A stretch of DNA of 40,922 nt. Origin: an uncultured Porphyromonadaceae bacterium. Its GTDB lineage: Bacteria; Bacteroidota; Bacteroidia; Bacteroidales; Muribaculaceae. Each line of letters starts with the position of its first letter. Position 1 is the first letter of the stretch. The stretch is from positions 1 through 40,922 of the forward strand of contig CAMKOE010000021.1 in the NCBI GenBank assembly GCA_946414395.1. Direction: 5' to 3'. Under the pieces are notes generated by a model. The model searched no databases. It had not been told where the DNA came from and worked only from the letters and a program-made list of their open reading frames with translations. Shown here piece by piece: positions 24,450 through 32,208 of this stretch. The position numbers and the translations under genes are program-made.

Positions 24450-24743
24450 TATTAAGTAACTAAGTATCTGATTTTTAGTGTTTTATCGTTAATTTCCAAC
24501 GGGAATCGGAGATTTGCGTATCAACATCAAGGCATAAGTGAATATCAGGAGAACGCGATGTAAATACCTTATAAATAATGTCTTAGCGGCTTCGCGACTT
24601 TGCTTGAGTTGAAGTTCAAGGCAATAAAGCAGGCAAAATATCGTTAATAAGAATATAACTGCAGAAGTGTGCATTTTTGTGAGGAAAACAGACTGCTTTT
24701 CCCGCAGTAAAGTGCACAATAACACTATACAATAGTTGCAACG
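24439..24743. other. 305-bp intergenic stretch before porU, no gene seen
   Basis: Noticeably more AT-rich than its surroundings. It contains the end of the dispersed repeat, the CTTnGCG-type microrepeat at 24582-24608, and a possible weak -7 box (CATTTTTG at 24672-24679) that would place the porU start about 60 nt downstream. No open frame with coding character was found. Confidence 0.55.
24582..24608 (+). repeat. CTTnGCG microrepeat, copy A
   Basis: Three successive degenerate units (CTTAGCGG, CTTCGCGA, CTTTGCTTGAG). It agrees at 21 of 27 positions with the stretch at 30701-30727. Related text (GCGGCTTTGCGCGAGG) forms the arms of the element at 6133-6257. Confidence 0.5.
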
Positions 24744-27700
24744 ATGAAGAGCATGTTGACATATTTTTCACGCATCACCATGTGCATGGTGATGCTGCTA
24801 GGCGCCGGTATTGTTCCCGCCCATGCACTGGACAAGAGTTACTATGCCAGTAACAGCCTGCTTGCCGAGGGCAAGTGGGTGAAGGTGTCGGTGGCCGAGA
24901 GTGGCATCTACCAGATCACGGCCGACGACATCCGCAGTTGGGGACTGGGCAGCGACCTGTCCCAGATACACGTGTTCGGCTACGGAGGCGCTCCGCTGGA
25001 CGAGACGATGACCGGCACCAACTATGCCGACGACCTGCCGCAGATGCCGCTGGTGCGCACTGCCGACCGCATCCTGTTCTATGCCCAGGGGCCGTTGACG
25101 TGGCAGTACATGAGCCAGAAGATACCTCACATGCAGGTGCAGCACCCCTATGATGTCAAGGGTACCTATTTTGTGACCAACGATAGCCGCTTCAGCGACA
25201 TCGACATCCCTGTGATCGGTAATGAGCCGGAAGGTGATGTAAAGACCACCTATACCGCACGCCTCTACCACGAGCAGGACCTCATCAACCCCGGTGAAAC
25301 GGGCCGCAAGTTCCTGGGCGAGAGCCTGGGCAACGGCAAGTCCCAGACCTTCAAGTTTGCCCTCGACGGGCTCGTCCCCGGCAGCCAGGTGAACGTGTAT
25401 ACCGTGTTTGCCGCCCAGACGACGGGTTCGGCCAGCACGGTCTCCTATTCCTACAACAATACCCCGCTCACCACCACCAACAGCGACATCATTCCCGTGG
25501 TGTCGTCGCTCTCCCATGAGCACTATAATGCTACGACCAGCCTCAAGTCGTTCACCCTCGACGGGACAACAGACCTGAACTTCACGGTATCCTATTCCTG
25601 CGGCGGGACGGTATATCTCTCCCGGTTGGACTATATCACGGTCAACTACGAGCGCCAACTGGCCCTGAAGAGTGGCGGGCTCACCATGGGTCTGGAGAAC
25701 TCCAACCCCAGGGTGCGCTACCGCGTCTCGGGCGCCGGCAGCGCAACGCGCGTGTGGGACGTTACCACACCCTTTATCCCCCTCCAACTCAAGACTGCTT
25801 CCAGTGAGGGCTCACTGGACTTCACGCCGCCCTACGGGGGACGCTGCGAGTTGGTGGTCTTTGACGAATCGGGTACCTACAATCATCCCGCCCTGGTGGG
25901 CGATGTGGACAACCAGGATATCCACAGTGAGCCGACGCCCGACATGATTATCCTGTCGCCCGACGCCTACATGGAGCAGGCCCAGCGCGTGGCAACGCTG
26001 CACGAGGAGCGCGACGGCTTCAGGGTGCTTGTGCTCAATCACGAGAAAGTCTTCAACGAGTTCTCCAGTGGTACGCGCGACGCGATGGCCTATCGCCGCC
26101 TGTGCAAGATGTTCTATGACCGCGGCGCCGACGAGGAGGGCCACCGCCTGGGCTACCTGTTGCTGATGGGCGCGGGCAGTTATGACAACCGCCTCGTGGG
26201 CACCAATGTCTCGTCGCTGGACTACCCCTCGCTGCTCACCTGGCAGAGCCTCGATAGTTCCAACGAGAACACTTCCTTCACGACCGATGACCTCTATGGC
26301 ACGCTGGAGGACGGTTCCAGCCAGGACGCCAAGGACAAGTTGAGCATCGCCGTGGGCCGCATGCCCGTCAAGAGCGTCGCCGACGCCCGCACGGCGGTCA
26401 ACAAACTGGTCAAGTATGTGACCAAACCCAATTACGGCGCCTGGAAGAACCAGGTGCTGCTCGTGGCCGACGATGAGAACCTGGGCATCCACATGACCCA
26501 GTCCAACGACCTGATTGCGGCTGCCCAGAGCAACGGCGGTGGTGACATGGTCTATAACAGGGTGTTTATCGACGCGTTCAATGCCGTGAGCGCCGGTGGT
26601 GCCCGCACCTATCCCGACGCGCGCAACAAGTTGTTCTCTACCCTCAAGGAGGGTGCCCTGTGGTGGAACTACATCGGCCACGCCAGCACCCAGAACTGGA
26701 CTGGCGAGGGTCTGATGATGCGTTCCGACGTCGAGACGCAACTGTTCTACCGTCACCTGCCCGTGCTGTATGCGGCCACGTGCGAGTATTGCCGTTTTGA
26801 CAACTCGGTGATGTCCAGCGGCGAGCGCATCTTCCTCAATGCCAACGGCGGCGCCATTGCTGTCATCTGCCCGGCCCGCCTGGCCTTTATTCCCCAGAAC
26901 GGTGACATGAGCACCATGATGGGCAAGTACATGTTCGGCCGTGACGACAAGGGCATGCCGCGCCGCATCGGCGACATCGTGCGACTGGCCAAGAACGATG
27001 TTTCGATTCAGGACAATAACCGCCGCCGCTTCTTCTGCCAGGGCGATCCGGCCATGAGGCTTGCCTATGCCCCCTACCAGGTGCGTGTCGAGACCATCAA
27101 CGGGCGTCCTGTCGATCCCGACAACATGCCCGTGTTCAAGGCCCGCGAGTCGGTAGAGTTCAGCGGCAAGATTGTCGATTGGAAGGGTGCCGACGTCAAC
27201 GGCTTCAACGGCGCCATCGTCTCGACCCTGTTCGGCCCCGAGCAGTCGGTGACCACCAACGGCTACGGCCCGGAGGGCGCCCCGGTGACCTATGAGGACC
27301 GTCCCAACCGCCTGGCCATCAATGTGGACACGGTGATTGACGGCCGCTTCAACGTGCGCGTCATCATTCCCAGCGAGGTCAACAACGAGTATGACAACTA
27401 CCGTCCGTCGCTCATCAACTTGTATGCCTATGACAGCCTCGACACGCTCGAGGCCAGTGGCTCGAACAGCGACTTCTACATCTATGGCTATGAGGACGAG
27501 GCGGTGGCCGACACCATCGGCCCGCTCATCGTCTCGATGGGCCTGAACGACGCGAACTTTGTCGATGGCTCCCAGGTTAACGAGTCCCCGCTGCTGCTGG
27601 CCACCGTCAGTGACGAGAGCGGCGTCAACTTCTCGTCGGCCGGCATCGGCCACAGCATGTCGCTCACCCTCGACGGCACCACCAGTTTCAATGACCTGGT

Positions 27701-28178
27701 GAGTTACTACACACCCCTGTTTGCCGAGCAGGGCACCCTGGGCAACATCAACTACCAGTTGAGCGACCTGACGCCCGGACAGCACACGCTGCGCCTGCGC
27801 GTGTGGGACGTCTATAGCAACATGGGCGAGAAGACCATCACCTTTAACGTCGTCAACGGGCTGGCGCCCGAGATTGCCGACGTCTATTGCGCCAACAACC
27901 CTGCCAGTGTCGAGACCTCATTCTATGTCAAGCACAACCGTCCCGAGGCCGTGGTGAGCGTCACCATCGAGGTCTATGACCTCATGGGCAGGCTGGTGTG
28001 GAAGACCACCCAGTCGGGCCGCAGCGACATGTACACCTCCACGCCGGTGACCTGGGATCTCACCGATGGCGGCGGCCGTCGTGTGCCGCGCGGCATCTAC
28101 GTCTATCGCGCCACCATCTCGACCGACGGCATCAAGGAAGCCACCAAGGCCAAGAAACTCGCCGTCACCGGCGAATAA
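24744..28178 (+). CDS. porU: PorU-type C25 peptidase (type IX secretion sortase), canonical copy
   Basis: 1144 residues, close to the length of P. gingivalis PorU. Signal peptide about 1-28 (ending AHA); N-terminal domain opening ANS-like with LAEGKWVKVSVAESGIYQIT; C25 gingipain-like catalytic domain about 385-790 with His646 in YIGHAS and Cys680 in ATCEYCRFD; Ig-like regions; then a C-terminal type IX-like domain (VYDLMGRLVWK ... GIYVYRATISTDG). In known systems PorU removes the C-terminal signal of cargo at the outer membrane and attaches it to anionic LPS. ATCE(Y)xRFD is the usual PorU active-site text, so this copy is my choice for the true sortase. A second copy lies at 32209-35676. Confidence 0.88.
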   Translation: MKSMLTYFSRITMCMVMLLGAGIVPAHALDKSYYASNSLLAEGKWVKVSVAESGIYQITADDIRSWGLGSDLSQIHVFGYGGAPLDETMTGTNYADDLPQMPLVRTADRILFYAQGPLTWQYMSQKIPHMQVQHPYDVKGTYFVTNDSRFSDIDIPVIGNEPEGDVKTTYTARLYHEQDLINPGETGRKFLGESLGNGKSQTFKFALDGLVPGSQVNVYTVFAAQTTGSASTVSYSYNNTPLTTTNSDIIPVVSSLSHEHYNATTSLKSFTLDGTTDLNFTVSYSCGGTVYLSRLDYITVNYERQLALKSGGLTMGLENSNPRVRYRVSGAGSATRVWDVTTPFIPLQLKTASSEGSLDFTPPYGGRCELVVFDESGTYNHPALVGDVDNQDIHSEPTPDMIILSPDAYMEQAQRVATLHEERDGFRVLVLNHEKVFNEFSSGTRDAMAYRRLCKMFYDRGADEEGHRLGYLLLMGAGSYDNRLVGTNVSSLDYPSLLTWQSLDSSNENTSFTTDDLYGTLEDGSSQDAKDKLSIAVGRMPVKSVADARTAVNKLVKYVTKPNYGAWKNQVLLVADDENLGIHMTQSNDLIAAAQSNGGGDMVYNRVFIDAFNAVSAGGARTYPDARNKLFSTLKEGALWWNYIGHASTQNWTGEGLMMRSDVETQLFYRHLPVLYAATCEYCRFDNSVMSSGERIFLNANGGAIAVICPARLAFIPQNGDMSTMMGKYMFGRDDKGMPRRIGDIVRLAKNDVSIQDNNRRRFFCQGDPAMRLAYAPYQVRVETINGRPVDPDNMPVFKARESVEFSGKIVDWKGADVNGFNGAIVSTLFGPEQSVTTNGYGPEGAPVTYEDRPNRLAINVDTVIDGRFNVRVIIPSEVNNEYDNYRPSLINLYAYDSLDTLEASGSNSDFYIYGYEDEAVADTIGPLIVSMGLNDANFVDGSQVNESPLLLATVSDESGVNFSSAGIGHSMSLTLDGTTSFNDLVSYYTPLFAEQGTLGNINYQLSDLTPGQHTLRLRVWDVYSNMGEKTITFNVVNGLAPEIADVYCANNPASVETSFYVKHNRPEAVVSVTIEVYDLMGRLVWKTTQSGRSDMYTSTPVTWDLTDGGGRRVPRGIYVYRATISTDGIKEATKAKKLAVTGE

Positions 28179-28209
28179 CTGCCACAGGACTGCGGCACTC
28201 AATAAATCA

Positions 28210-28271
28210 ATTGGGACGGGTCGATGTGAAGTGAGCAATATGCTCCTGTCTTCACATCGACCCGTCCCAAT
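28210..28271. terminator. Long perfect inverted repeat behind porU
   Basis: A 22-bp arm (28210-28231, starting ATTGGGACGGG) is exactly complementary to 28250-28271. The 18-nt interior holds a second 5-bp stem (GAGCA / TGCTC). It lies 32 nt past the porU stop and could act as a terminator for porU and for the opposing GT2 gene, but lacks T tracts. It is longer than a normal terminator stem. Confidence 0.55.
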
Positions 28272-28388
28272 GTTGTGTGGCCCCCTAGTGGTCTTTCCTG
28301 TTTTCTGCATTGAGACACGTCGCTACCGGACTCGGACCCTGGATGGGGCCAATAACAGCGACATTACCACAGGCCATAGGCCATGGGG

Positions 28389-29297
28389 TCAGTGCATGGT
28401 GTTGCGGATGAGTTGGACGAGTTGCTTGTGGCGCAGGTTCATGAACTTGAGGATGAGTCCCACCGAGAGGGAGAGGAAGGACAGGATGATGAGCATGCAG
28501 CCCACAAACAGGGTGGGGAAGCGCGGCACGAGTCCCGTGTTGAGATACTCGGTGAAAACGGGTATCAGGGCGATAGCGGCGACCATCAGTGCCAGCAGCG
28601 AGCACATAGAGAAGAACAATAGCGGCTTGTTGTTGATGAAAAGTTTCAGGATGGTCTTGAGCACCTTGTAGCCGTCGGCCAGGGTGTTGAGTTTGGACGT
28701 GCTGCCCTGGGGACGGTCCTGGTAGTTGGTGTCGATGGCCTTGATGAGGTAGTTGTTGTCGAGGGCATAGATGGTCATCTCGGTCTCGATTTCGAAGCCG
28801 TTGCTCAGCAGGGGGAAGGTCTTGACAAAGTCGCGGCTCATGGCGCGGTAGCCGGTCATGATGTCGGGCACGTTGCTGTTAAACAGGCGGTTGATGAGGA
28901 ACCTGACGAGCAGGTTGCCCGAGTTGTGCATGGGACGCTGGTTGACGTTGAGGTAGTTGGTGCGGCAGCCAACGACCATGTCGACGCCCTGGTCGAGCAC
29001 CATGTCGCACATGAGGGGCATCTCCTCGACACTATAGGTGTCGTCGCCGTCGATCATGACATAGCAGTCGGCCTCGATCTTGCGGAACATCGAGCGCATG
29101 ACGTGCCCCTTGCCCTGCCGGTACTCGTGGTCAACGATGGCGCCGTGCTCGGCGGCAATGCGCGCCGTGTCGTCGGTCGAGTTGTTGTCAAACACATAGA
29201 CCAGCGCCTGGGGCATGGTGCTCTTGACCTTGTCGATGACGTTGCCGATGGTGATGGCCTCGTTGTAGCACGGAATCAATACAGCGACTTGTTTCAT
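28389..29297 (-). CDS. Family 2 glycosyltransferase, DPM1/ArnC-like, with membrane tail
   Basis: A 302-residue GT-A enzyme. It begins VAVLIPCYNEAITIGNVID; nucleotide-sugar motifs are FDNNSTDDT and MIDGDDTY (D-x-D region); acceptor-loop text is MTGYRAMSRDF. Two C-terminal transmembrane helices (about 225-250 and 260-285) hold it in the inner membrane. Such enzymes usually move a sugar from a nucleotide donor to undecaprenyl phosphate. Its ATG overlaps the stop of the upstream membrane gene by 4 bp (ATGA), so the two are translationally coupled and probably work together in glycan assembly or decoration. Start at 29297 chosen at the GT2 fold boundary. Confidence 0.92.
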   Translation of the reverse strand: MKQVAVLIPCYNEAITIGNVIDKVKSTMPQALVYVFDNNSTDDTARIAAEHGAIVDHEYRQGKGHVMRSMFRKIEADCYVMIDGDDTYSVEEMPLMCDMVLDQGVDMVVGCRTNYLNVNQRPMHNSGNLLVRFLINRLFNSNVPDIMTGYRAMSRDFVKTFPLLSNGFEIETEMTIYALDNNYLIKAIDTNYQDRPQGSTSKLNTLADGYKVLKTILKLFINNKPLLFFSMCSLLALMVAAIALIPVFTEYLNTGLVPRFPTLFVGCMLIILSFLSLSVGLILKFMNLRHKQLVQLIRNTMH

Positions 29298-30538
29298 ATC
29301 CTTCTTGATAGTGTGATGGTGTGACTGATGAATAGCATGATGGCGACTAGGGTGACCAGCACGATGCGCCAGGTGAAGAAGTGGTGCAGGAAGGTGTGCT
29401 GAGTGAGCACGAGTGCCCACACCAGGGGCATGGCGGCGACCAGCAGCAGCCACAGGTTGCCACCGATGACGCGGTAAGGCCGTCCGCAGCACCTGTAGAG
29501 CGCCACGACGGCAATGGCGAGCGCGGCAAGTGCGCCCCAGCCTGCCAGACCCAGGGCGGCAAAGCGGTCCCAGTAGCCACGCAGGATGTCGGCAGCGGTG
29601 AGTCCCTGTTCGGCCATCTCGCCGCCCACCGAGCGGATGCGGACACTGTTGATGGCGTCGCCCAGGACGTCGTTGCCCGTGACGAGGCCCGCAATCAGCC
29701 ATTTGGAGGCCCACAGCGACGCATATCCCAGCCCCCACATCAGGGACAGGAGCACCACCGTGCGGGATGCGCGCCTAGGTTTGTGGATGAGCATCCACGC
29801 GATGAGGGGCAGACCCAGGGTGATGAGCGGTGTGGTGAGCAGGTCGAGGTATTGCGTCACCCCGCCGATAACAAAGAAGGCGACGCTCGCGGCGCCGGTC
29901 GAGTGGAGCGCGCGCTGACCCAGCATCACCGCCAGCAGTGCTGCCAGCATGACGGCGAAGCACGAGGTGAACTGCATGTTGAGCGGCACAATCCAGCAGC
30001 CCGTGAGCAGCAGCCCGGCGGCTAGCGACAATGCAAACGGCCGCGATACCCTCCAGTAGCCGATGATAATGCACAGCAACGCCAGCAGCGCGAGCACGGC
30101 GCCGTTGATTACCCTGATGCCGCGATAGTCGGTGAGGCACAGCAGTGGGCGCAGCAGCACCTGGTAGCCGTGCCAGTAGCGGGCATAACTGCGTGCCTCG
30201 ACGGGGTCGCCGTCGAGCAGGCGAGAGGTGCTGGCGATGATGTCGCGGCCACTCATGTGCAGCGTGTTGTCCATGGCGCTGGCCACGGGATGGCCGTCAT
30301 CGGCGCCGGCGGCGATGTTGAGCATCACACAGTCGGTGAAGTTGTCCTGGGTCAGCAGCGAGATGCCGTGGACGGGATATTCCCCCTCCTGGCCGATGGT
30401 CTGGACCGACTGCACCAGGTGCTGTTCGATGGCATGACGGGGAATGAGGCCTGTCACGACTGCCAGCAGGAAGAAGATGGCCAGCAGTGTGAAGTAGGCC
30501 GCGATGATAGTGACTGTGATGTTCCTTGTCTGCCGCAT
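29294..30538 (-). CDS. Polytopic membrane protein coupled to GT2 (possible lipid-linked sugar transferase)
   Basis: 414 residues with about ten hydrophobic helices. The first (TVTIIAAYFTLLAIFFLLAV) is followed by an extracytoplasmic loop of about 150 residues, then closely spaced helices to the C terminus. I recognise no catalytic signature with certainty. The plan (one helix, large loop, then a helix bundle) and the 4-bp overlap with a DPM1-like GT2 suggest a GT-C type transferase or flippase using the lipid-linked sugar, but this is inference. The start at 30538 gives the first helix at residues 8-30; the open frame continues upstream past the promoter and is noncoding there. Confidence 0.8.
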   Translation of the reverse strand: MRQTRNITVTIIAAYFTLLAIFFLLAVVTGLIPRHAIEQHLVQSVQTIGQEGEYPVHGISLLTQDNFTDCVMLNIAAGADDGHPVASAMDNTLHMSGRDIIASTSRLLDGDPVEARSYARYWHGYQVLLRPLLCLTDYRGIRVINGAVLALLALLCIIIGYWRVSRPFALSLAAGLLLTGCWIVPLNMQFTSCFAVMLAALLAVMLGQRALHSTGAASVAFFVIGGVTQYLDLLTTPLITLGLPLIAWMLIHKPRRASRTVVLLSLMWGLGYASLWASKWLIAGLVTGNDVLGDAINSVRIRSVGGEMAEQGLTAADILRGYWDRFAALGLAGWGALAALAIAVVALYRCCGRPYRVIGGNLWLLLVAAMPLVWALVLTQHTFLHHFFTWRIVLVTLVAIMLFISHTITLSRRI

Positions 30539-30634
30539 AGGCTGTGATGGGTTGAGGTTCAATCTATAATTGACGGCCGGGCCGGGGCGTTTCGGCACTG
30601 TGGCTTCCCGCCCGTGGCCGCATGGGCTAACACG

Positions 30635-30666
30635 CAAAGGTATAACAATTGTTTGAATCGGGCAAA
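30635..30666 (-). promoter_or_regulatory. Full promoter for the membrane protein / GT2 pair
   Basis: On the minus strand TTTG (30663-30666) and TACCTTTG (30635-30642) are separated by 20 nt, the Bacteroidota consensus layout. Predicted leader about 90 nt. Confidence 0.7.
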
Positions 30667-30700
30667 TTATCGGGCCTAATTTGAATCTTGCAGACAACTT

Positions 30701-30727
30701 CTTAGCGCCTTGGCGCCTTAGTGTGAG
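30701..30727 (+). repeat. CTTnGCG microrepeat, copy B
   Basis: CTTAGCGCCTTGGCGCCTTA followed by GTGTGAG; units of about 8-9 nt, 21 of 27 positions shared with 24582-24608. It lies in the divergent intergenic region between the membrane gene and rex. Confidence 0.5.
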
Positions 30728-30829
30728 GTTGTGGCTGAGATGATTCGGTGAATAGTCGCCCGTAGTGAATGAAAGACATAACATTTGTTAAAATCAGTGC
30801 CATTTTCAATAAATCAGGTTCTAAAATGC

Positions 30830-30858
30830 TTGGAGTTAGAAAAAATGAGGTAATTTTG
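30830..30858 (+). promoter_or_regulatory. Promoter for rex
   Basis: TTG at 30830-30832 and TAATTTTG at 30851-30858 are 18 nt apart. The ATG at 30882 follows 23 nt later. A TTTGTTAAAA sequence at about 30784-30793 resembles a Rex half-site and would fit autoregulation, but no clear second half is visible. Confidence 0.6.
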
Positions 30859-30881
30859 TAGGTTAATTGCATCATTATACG

Positions 30882-31553
30882 ATGGACAAGGATAGGAATA
30901 TTGATAGCCGGACGATACTGCCCGAGCCCACCATCAGGAGGCTCCCGTGGTACCTGTCGTATGTGCGTATGCTTGACCGCCTGCATGTTGAATATGTCTC
31001 CTCGACCCAGATTTCCAAGGAACTCAACGTGCAGTCGTCCCAGATTGCCAAGGACTTGTCATTCCTGAACATCCGCGGCAAAACGCGCATCGGCTATGAA
31101 GTGCGCAGTCTCTTGAGCGAATTGGAGAACTACCTGGGCTTCAACCGGCAGCACGACGCCGTGGTGATCGGTACCGGTAGCCTGGGCATGGCATTGATGC
31201 AGGACCGCGGACTGGAGCATTACGGGCTGAACATCGTGGCGGGATTTGACGTGCGCGATGAGGTCATCGGCCAGCGCATGGGCGGCGTCCCCGTCTATGA
31301 CATCAGCCGGCTCTCGCAGTGGCAAAGTGAGCACCATGTGCCCATCGCCATTCTCACGGTTCCCGTGGAGCGCGCCCAGGAAACCGCCGACCTCGCCATC
31401 GCGAGCGGCATGACGGCACTGTGGAACTTCACTCCCTACCGCATCAAGGCACCCGAGGACGTGGTGATTGCCAACACGTCGATCTATGCCCACCTGGCCA
31501 TCATCTATAACAGGATGCACAACACGACCGCCGAGTCAAGGCACAATAACTGA
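30882..31553 (+). CDS. rex: Redox-sensing transcriptional repressor Rex
   Basis: A 223-residue NADH/NAD+-responsive repressor. The N-terminal winged helix (about 10-80) contains YVSSTQISKELNVQSSQIAK and DLSFLNIRGKTRIGYEV. The C-terminal Rossmann domain carries VVIGTGSLGMALM (G-x-G-x-x-G) and FDVRDEVIG, with the domain-swapped C-terminal helix at the end (HLAIIYNRM). Length is in the normal range. The start at 30882 (MDKDR) is preferred to an in-frame ATG 15 nt upstream, for the better fit to the leader. Rex represses fermentation and respiration genes when NADH is low. The genes just downstream (FAH-like, PorU-like; gaps of 20 and 59 bp) could be cotranscribed with it. Confidence 0.95.
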   Translation: MDKDRNIDSRTILPEPTIRRLPWYLSYVRMLDRLHVEYVSSTQISKELNVQSSQIAKDLSFLNIRGKTRIGYEVRSLLSELENYLGFNRQHDAVVIGTGSLGMALMQDRGLEHYGLNIVAGFDVRDEVIGQRMGGVPVYDISRLSQWQSEHHVPIAILTVPVERAQETADLAIASGMTALWNFTPYRIKAPEDVVIANTSIYAHLAIIYNRMHNTTAESRHNN

Positions 31554-31573
31554 CAACTGATAGCGTTAAGGGT

Positions 31574-32149
31574 ATGAAGGTGATAGGCTTTACAGGCAAT
31601 TACGGCAAGGAGGATGCGGCCCCCCGCAGTTACCTCATGGCCGACTCCTCGATCCTTTATACCGGCCGGCCCTTCTTTGTGCCGGACTACGCTAGAGGGT
31701 TTGTGGCGACGCCCACCATCGTGGTGCGTACCGGCAGGCTGGGCAAGTGCATCGCGCCCAAGTTTGCCCACCGCTACTGGGACGCGTTCACGGCCGCCTG
31801 GTCGGTTCAGGCCCTGGACAGCGACGATGCCCGCCTGCAGGCGCTGGACCGTGCCTTTGACGGCGCGGCCATCGTGGGTGACTGGGTGCAGGCCACGAGC
31901 GTCGATGACGCGCTCCACACCGCCGTCGAGTTGAGGGTCAACGACCATGTGGCAGCCCATTGCTGCCTGGCCGACATGATTCATCCGCTTGACGACTTGC
32001 TGGCAGCGGTGAGCACCCGTTGCAGCATCAAGATGGGTGACCTGCTGCTGACCGGTGACGCCGGCGAGGGGCACATGCTCAAGCCCGAGGACCGCTTGAC
32101 GGCAACCATCGGTGGCCAGCAGGTGCTCGACGTGAAAGTGAGACTGTAG
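31574..32149 (+). CDS. FAH-fold protein with missing metal ligands (likely non-catalytic)
   Basis: 191 residues, recognisable as the fumarylacetoacetate hydrolase / 2-hydroxyhepta-2,4-diene-1,7-dioate isomerase fold of Bacteroidota by GRPFFVPDYARGF near the N terminus, KFAHRYWDAFTAAW in the middle and IKMGDLLLTGDAGEGH near the end. The acidic residues expected to bind Mg2+ are absent: residues 45-48 read ATPT where E-x-E is normal, and the D of the D-F-T-A-R-D motif is not seen near 76-82. It is thus probably a diverged or structural member rather than a working hydrolase. It lies 20 bp after rex and 59 bp before the second PorU-like gene. Confidence 0.8.
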   Translation: MKVIGFTGNYGKEDAAPRSYLMADSSILYTGRPFFVPDYARGFVATPTIVVRTGRLGKCIAPKFAHRYWDAFTAAWSVQALDSDDARLQALDRAFDGAAIVGDWVQATSVDDALHTAVELRVNDHVAAHCCLADMIHPLDDLLAAVSTRCSIKMGDLLLTGDAGEGHMLKPEDRLTATIGGQQVLDVKVRL

Positions 32150-32208
32150 TAGAATAACAACGAAACGAGATAAAACAAAAAGTCAGAAATAAACTAAAAT
32201 CATTAAAT

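Noticed and set aside
24489-24725. 78-codon minus-strand frame in the gap before porU
   Set aside because: AT-rich, with no coding character, no promoter and no recognisable motif; it overlaps the microrepeat.
25812-27785. Open frame of about 657 codons antisense to porU
   Set aside because: Same cause: it lies wholly within the PorU coding frame, and its translation is V/H/G/R-rich text typical of a shadow frame.
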